From Rubripirellula tenax (lineage in GTDB: Bacteria > Planctomycetota > Planctomycetia > Pirellulales > Pirellulaceae): DNA of 64,000 bases. Below, one piece after another: positions 63,267 through 64,000 of this stretch. The stretch covers positions 1,140,104-1,204,103 of the forward strand of contig NZ_SJPW01000001.1 of NCBI RefSeq assembly GCF_007860125.1, given 5' to 3'. Each line of letters opens with the position of its first letter. Within the stretch, counting starts at the first letter, position 1. The notes beneath the pieces are model-generated. The model was not told the origin of the DNA and ran no database searches. It saw only the letters and a program-made list of their open reading frames with translations. A program made the translations under genes and the position numbers.

Positions 63267-64000
63267 ATGATGCATCGATTTTTCGTTTGGACGCTCCTGT
63301 TCGTGACGTGGCCCATCGGCCCCGTATTTTCCGAAGAGGCGACGATTGACCCGCTGTCGTTCAATGACGACGTGCGGCCGATCTTGTCGAACCATTGCTT
63401 TGCCTGTCACGGGCCCGACGAAAAGCATCGCGAGTCGGATGTGCGGCTGGATGTTCCTGACGAAGTCGATTTGGATGAAGTGATCGCTCGCATCACTTCG
63501 GATGACCCCGATGTGGTCATGCCGCCACCCGAATTGAATAAACCGCTGCGTACCGCGCAGATCGAGACGATGCGTCGTTGGATCGACGGCGGTGCCGGCT
63601 ACGACCAGCACTGGGCTTTCGTAACACCAGCGGCCGTGCCGGTTCCCGAACTGGCGACGACGGCGATCCCGTCGGGCGTCGATTCGCGCGACTGGGACGA
63701 TTCGGCGATCGATCGTTTCGTGCTGGCTCGATTGGCGGCGAAGCATCGAACGGCGAGCGGGCCGGCCGACAAGCAGACATTGATTCGCCGAGTGACGCTG
63801 GACTTGACCGGCCTGCCGCCTTCGATCGATGAAGTCCAAGCGTTCGTCGACGACGATTCCGACGAAGCCTTCGCAACTGTGGTGGACCGGTTGATGGCAT
63901 CGCCACACTACGGCGAACACATGGCCCGATACTGGTTGGACTTGGTTCGCTTTGCCGACACCAACGGACTGCACCACGATCACTATCGCGAGATGACGCC
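63267..64000 (+). CDS. secreted planctomycete cytochrome c / DUF1549 protein (3' end outside the window)
   Basis: Starts at the ATG at 63267 or 63270 (MMHRFFVWTLL) with a signal peptide (FVWTLLFVTWPIGPVFS). A single haem motif CFACH in LSNHCFACHGPDE belongs to the PSCyt1 domain, with ESDVRLDV and MPPPELNKPL. DUF1549 follows: WDDSAIDRFVLARL, LIRRVTLDLTGLPPS, and RLMASPHYGEHMARYWLDLVRFADT. A DUF1553 domain is expected beyond the window. These large exported proteins are expanded in planctomycetes and often partner DUF1501 proteins in polysaccharide breakdown. Confidence 0.93.
   Translation, partial: MMHRFFVWTLLFVTWPIGPVFSEEATIDPLSFNDDVRPILSNHCFACHGPDEKHRESDVRLDVPDEVDLDEVIARITSDDPDVVMPPPELNKPLRTAQIETMRRWIDGGAGYDQHWAFVTPAAVPVPELATTAIPSGVDSRDWDDSAIDRFVLARLAAKHRTASGPADKQTLIRRVTLDLTGLPPSIDEVQAFVDDDSDEAFATVVDRLMASPHYGEHMARYWLDLVRFADTNGLHHDHYREMT

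Overview
The window looks like a chromosomal segment of a planctomycete, most likely a Pirellulaceae member of the Rhodopirellula kind. The evidence is a DUF1559 prepilin-like protein, a PEP-CTERM protein, an ECF sigma factor paired with a sensor Ser/Thr kinase, a Cys-rich barrel of the DUF6666 type, a GDSL plus DUF1080 glycoside-degradation gene, a Planctomycete-cytochrome-C/DUF1549 gene cut by the window end, and many secreted or pseudoenzyme-like proteins with moderate-to-high GC. The genus cannot be fixed from sequence reading alone.

Layout. 1-6 kb: an HD-GYP protein (5' cut), a tandem block of a 120-bp palindromic repeat, a GAF plus degenerate SpoIIE-type phosphatase, a PEP-CTERM protein and a DUF1559 pseudopilin. 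6-13.6 kb: a NifS-like protein without its cysteine, an RHH-like protein, a fold-III PLP-decarboxylase-like protein without its lysine, nusB, hemQ, a membrane protein/thioesterase pair, secreted msrA and a small secreted protein. 13.6-27 kb: polysaccharide deacetylase and glycosyltransferase (divergent), M14 carboxypeptidase, sugar isomerase-like protein, ECF sigma/kinase pair, HDAC-like protein with a zinc-ribbon partner, M32 carboxypeptidase. 27-33 kb: odhB/sucB, a membrane-anchored DNase I-like pseudoenzyme, RNase P RNA, and a carbamoyltransferase/SxtJ fusion with DUF5989. 33.2-38.3 kb: a sigma-54-type promoter followed by a small protein, HtrA, histidine kinase and NtrC-type regulator. 38.4-42 kb: a decayed island (frameshifted hsdM, truncated fic behind a 20-bp perfect palindrome, 5'-truncated ISKra4-like transposase). 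42-47.5 kb: a cyanate operon (substrate-binding protein, permease, ATPase, cyanase, ANTAR regulator, DUF1348) preceded by a consensus sigma-54 promoter. 47.8-49.3 kb: an integrase remnant beside tRNA-Asp and small genes. 49.4-59.2 kb: ABC/lipoprotein pair, NHL protein, Cys-rich barrel, esterase, PLP decarboxylase, GDSL/DUF1080 hydrolase. 59.4-62.9 kb: the housekeeping block rpsB-tsf-pyrH-frr. The end holds a cytochrome/DUF1549 gene running out of the window.

Main points for follow-up: two sigma-54 promoters joined to regulators of matching type (an HtrA stress operon and a cyanate operon with an ANTAR protein); a dispersed structured repeat family with compensatory changes in its inner stem; and at least four proteins that keep an enzyme fold but have lost catalytic residues.
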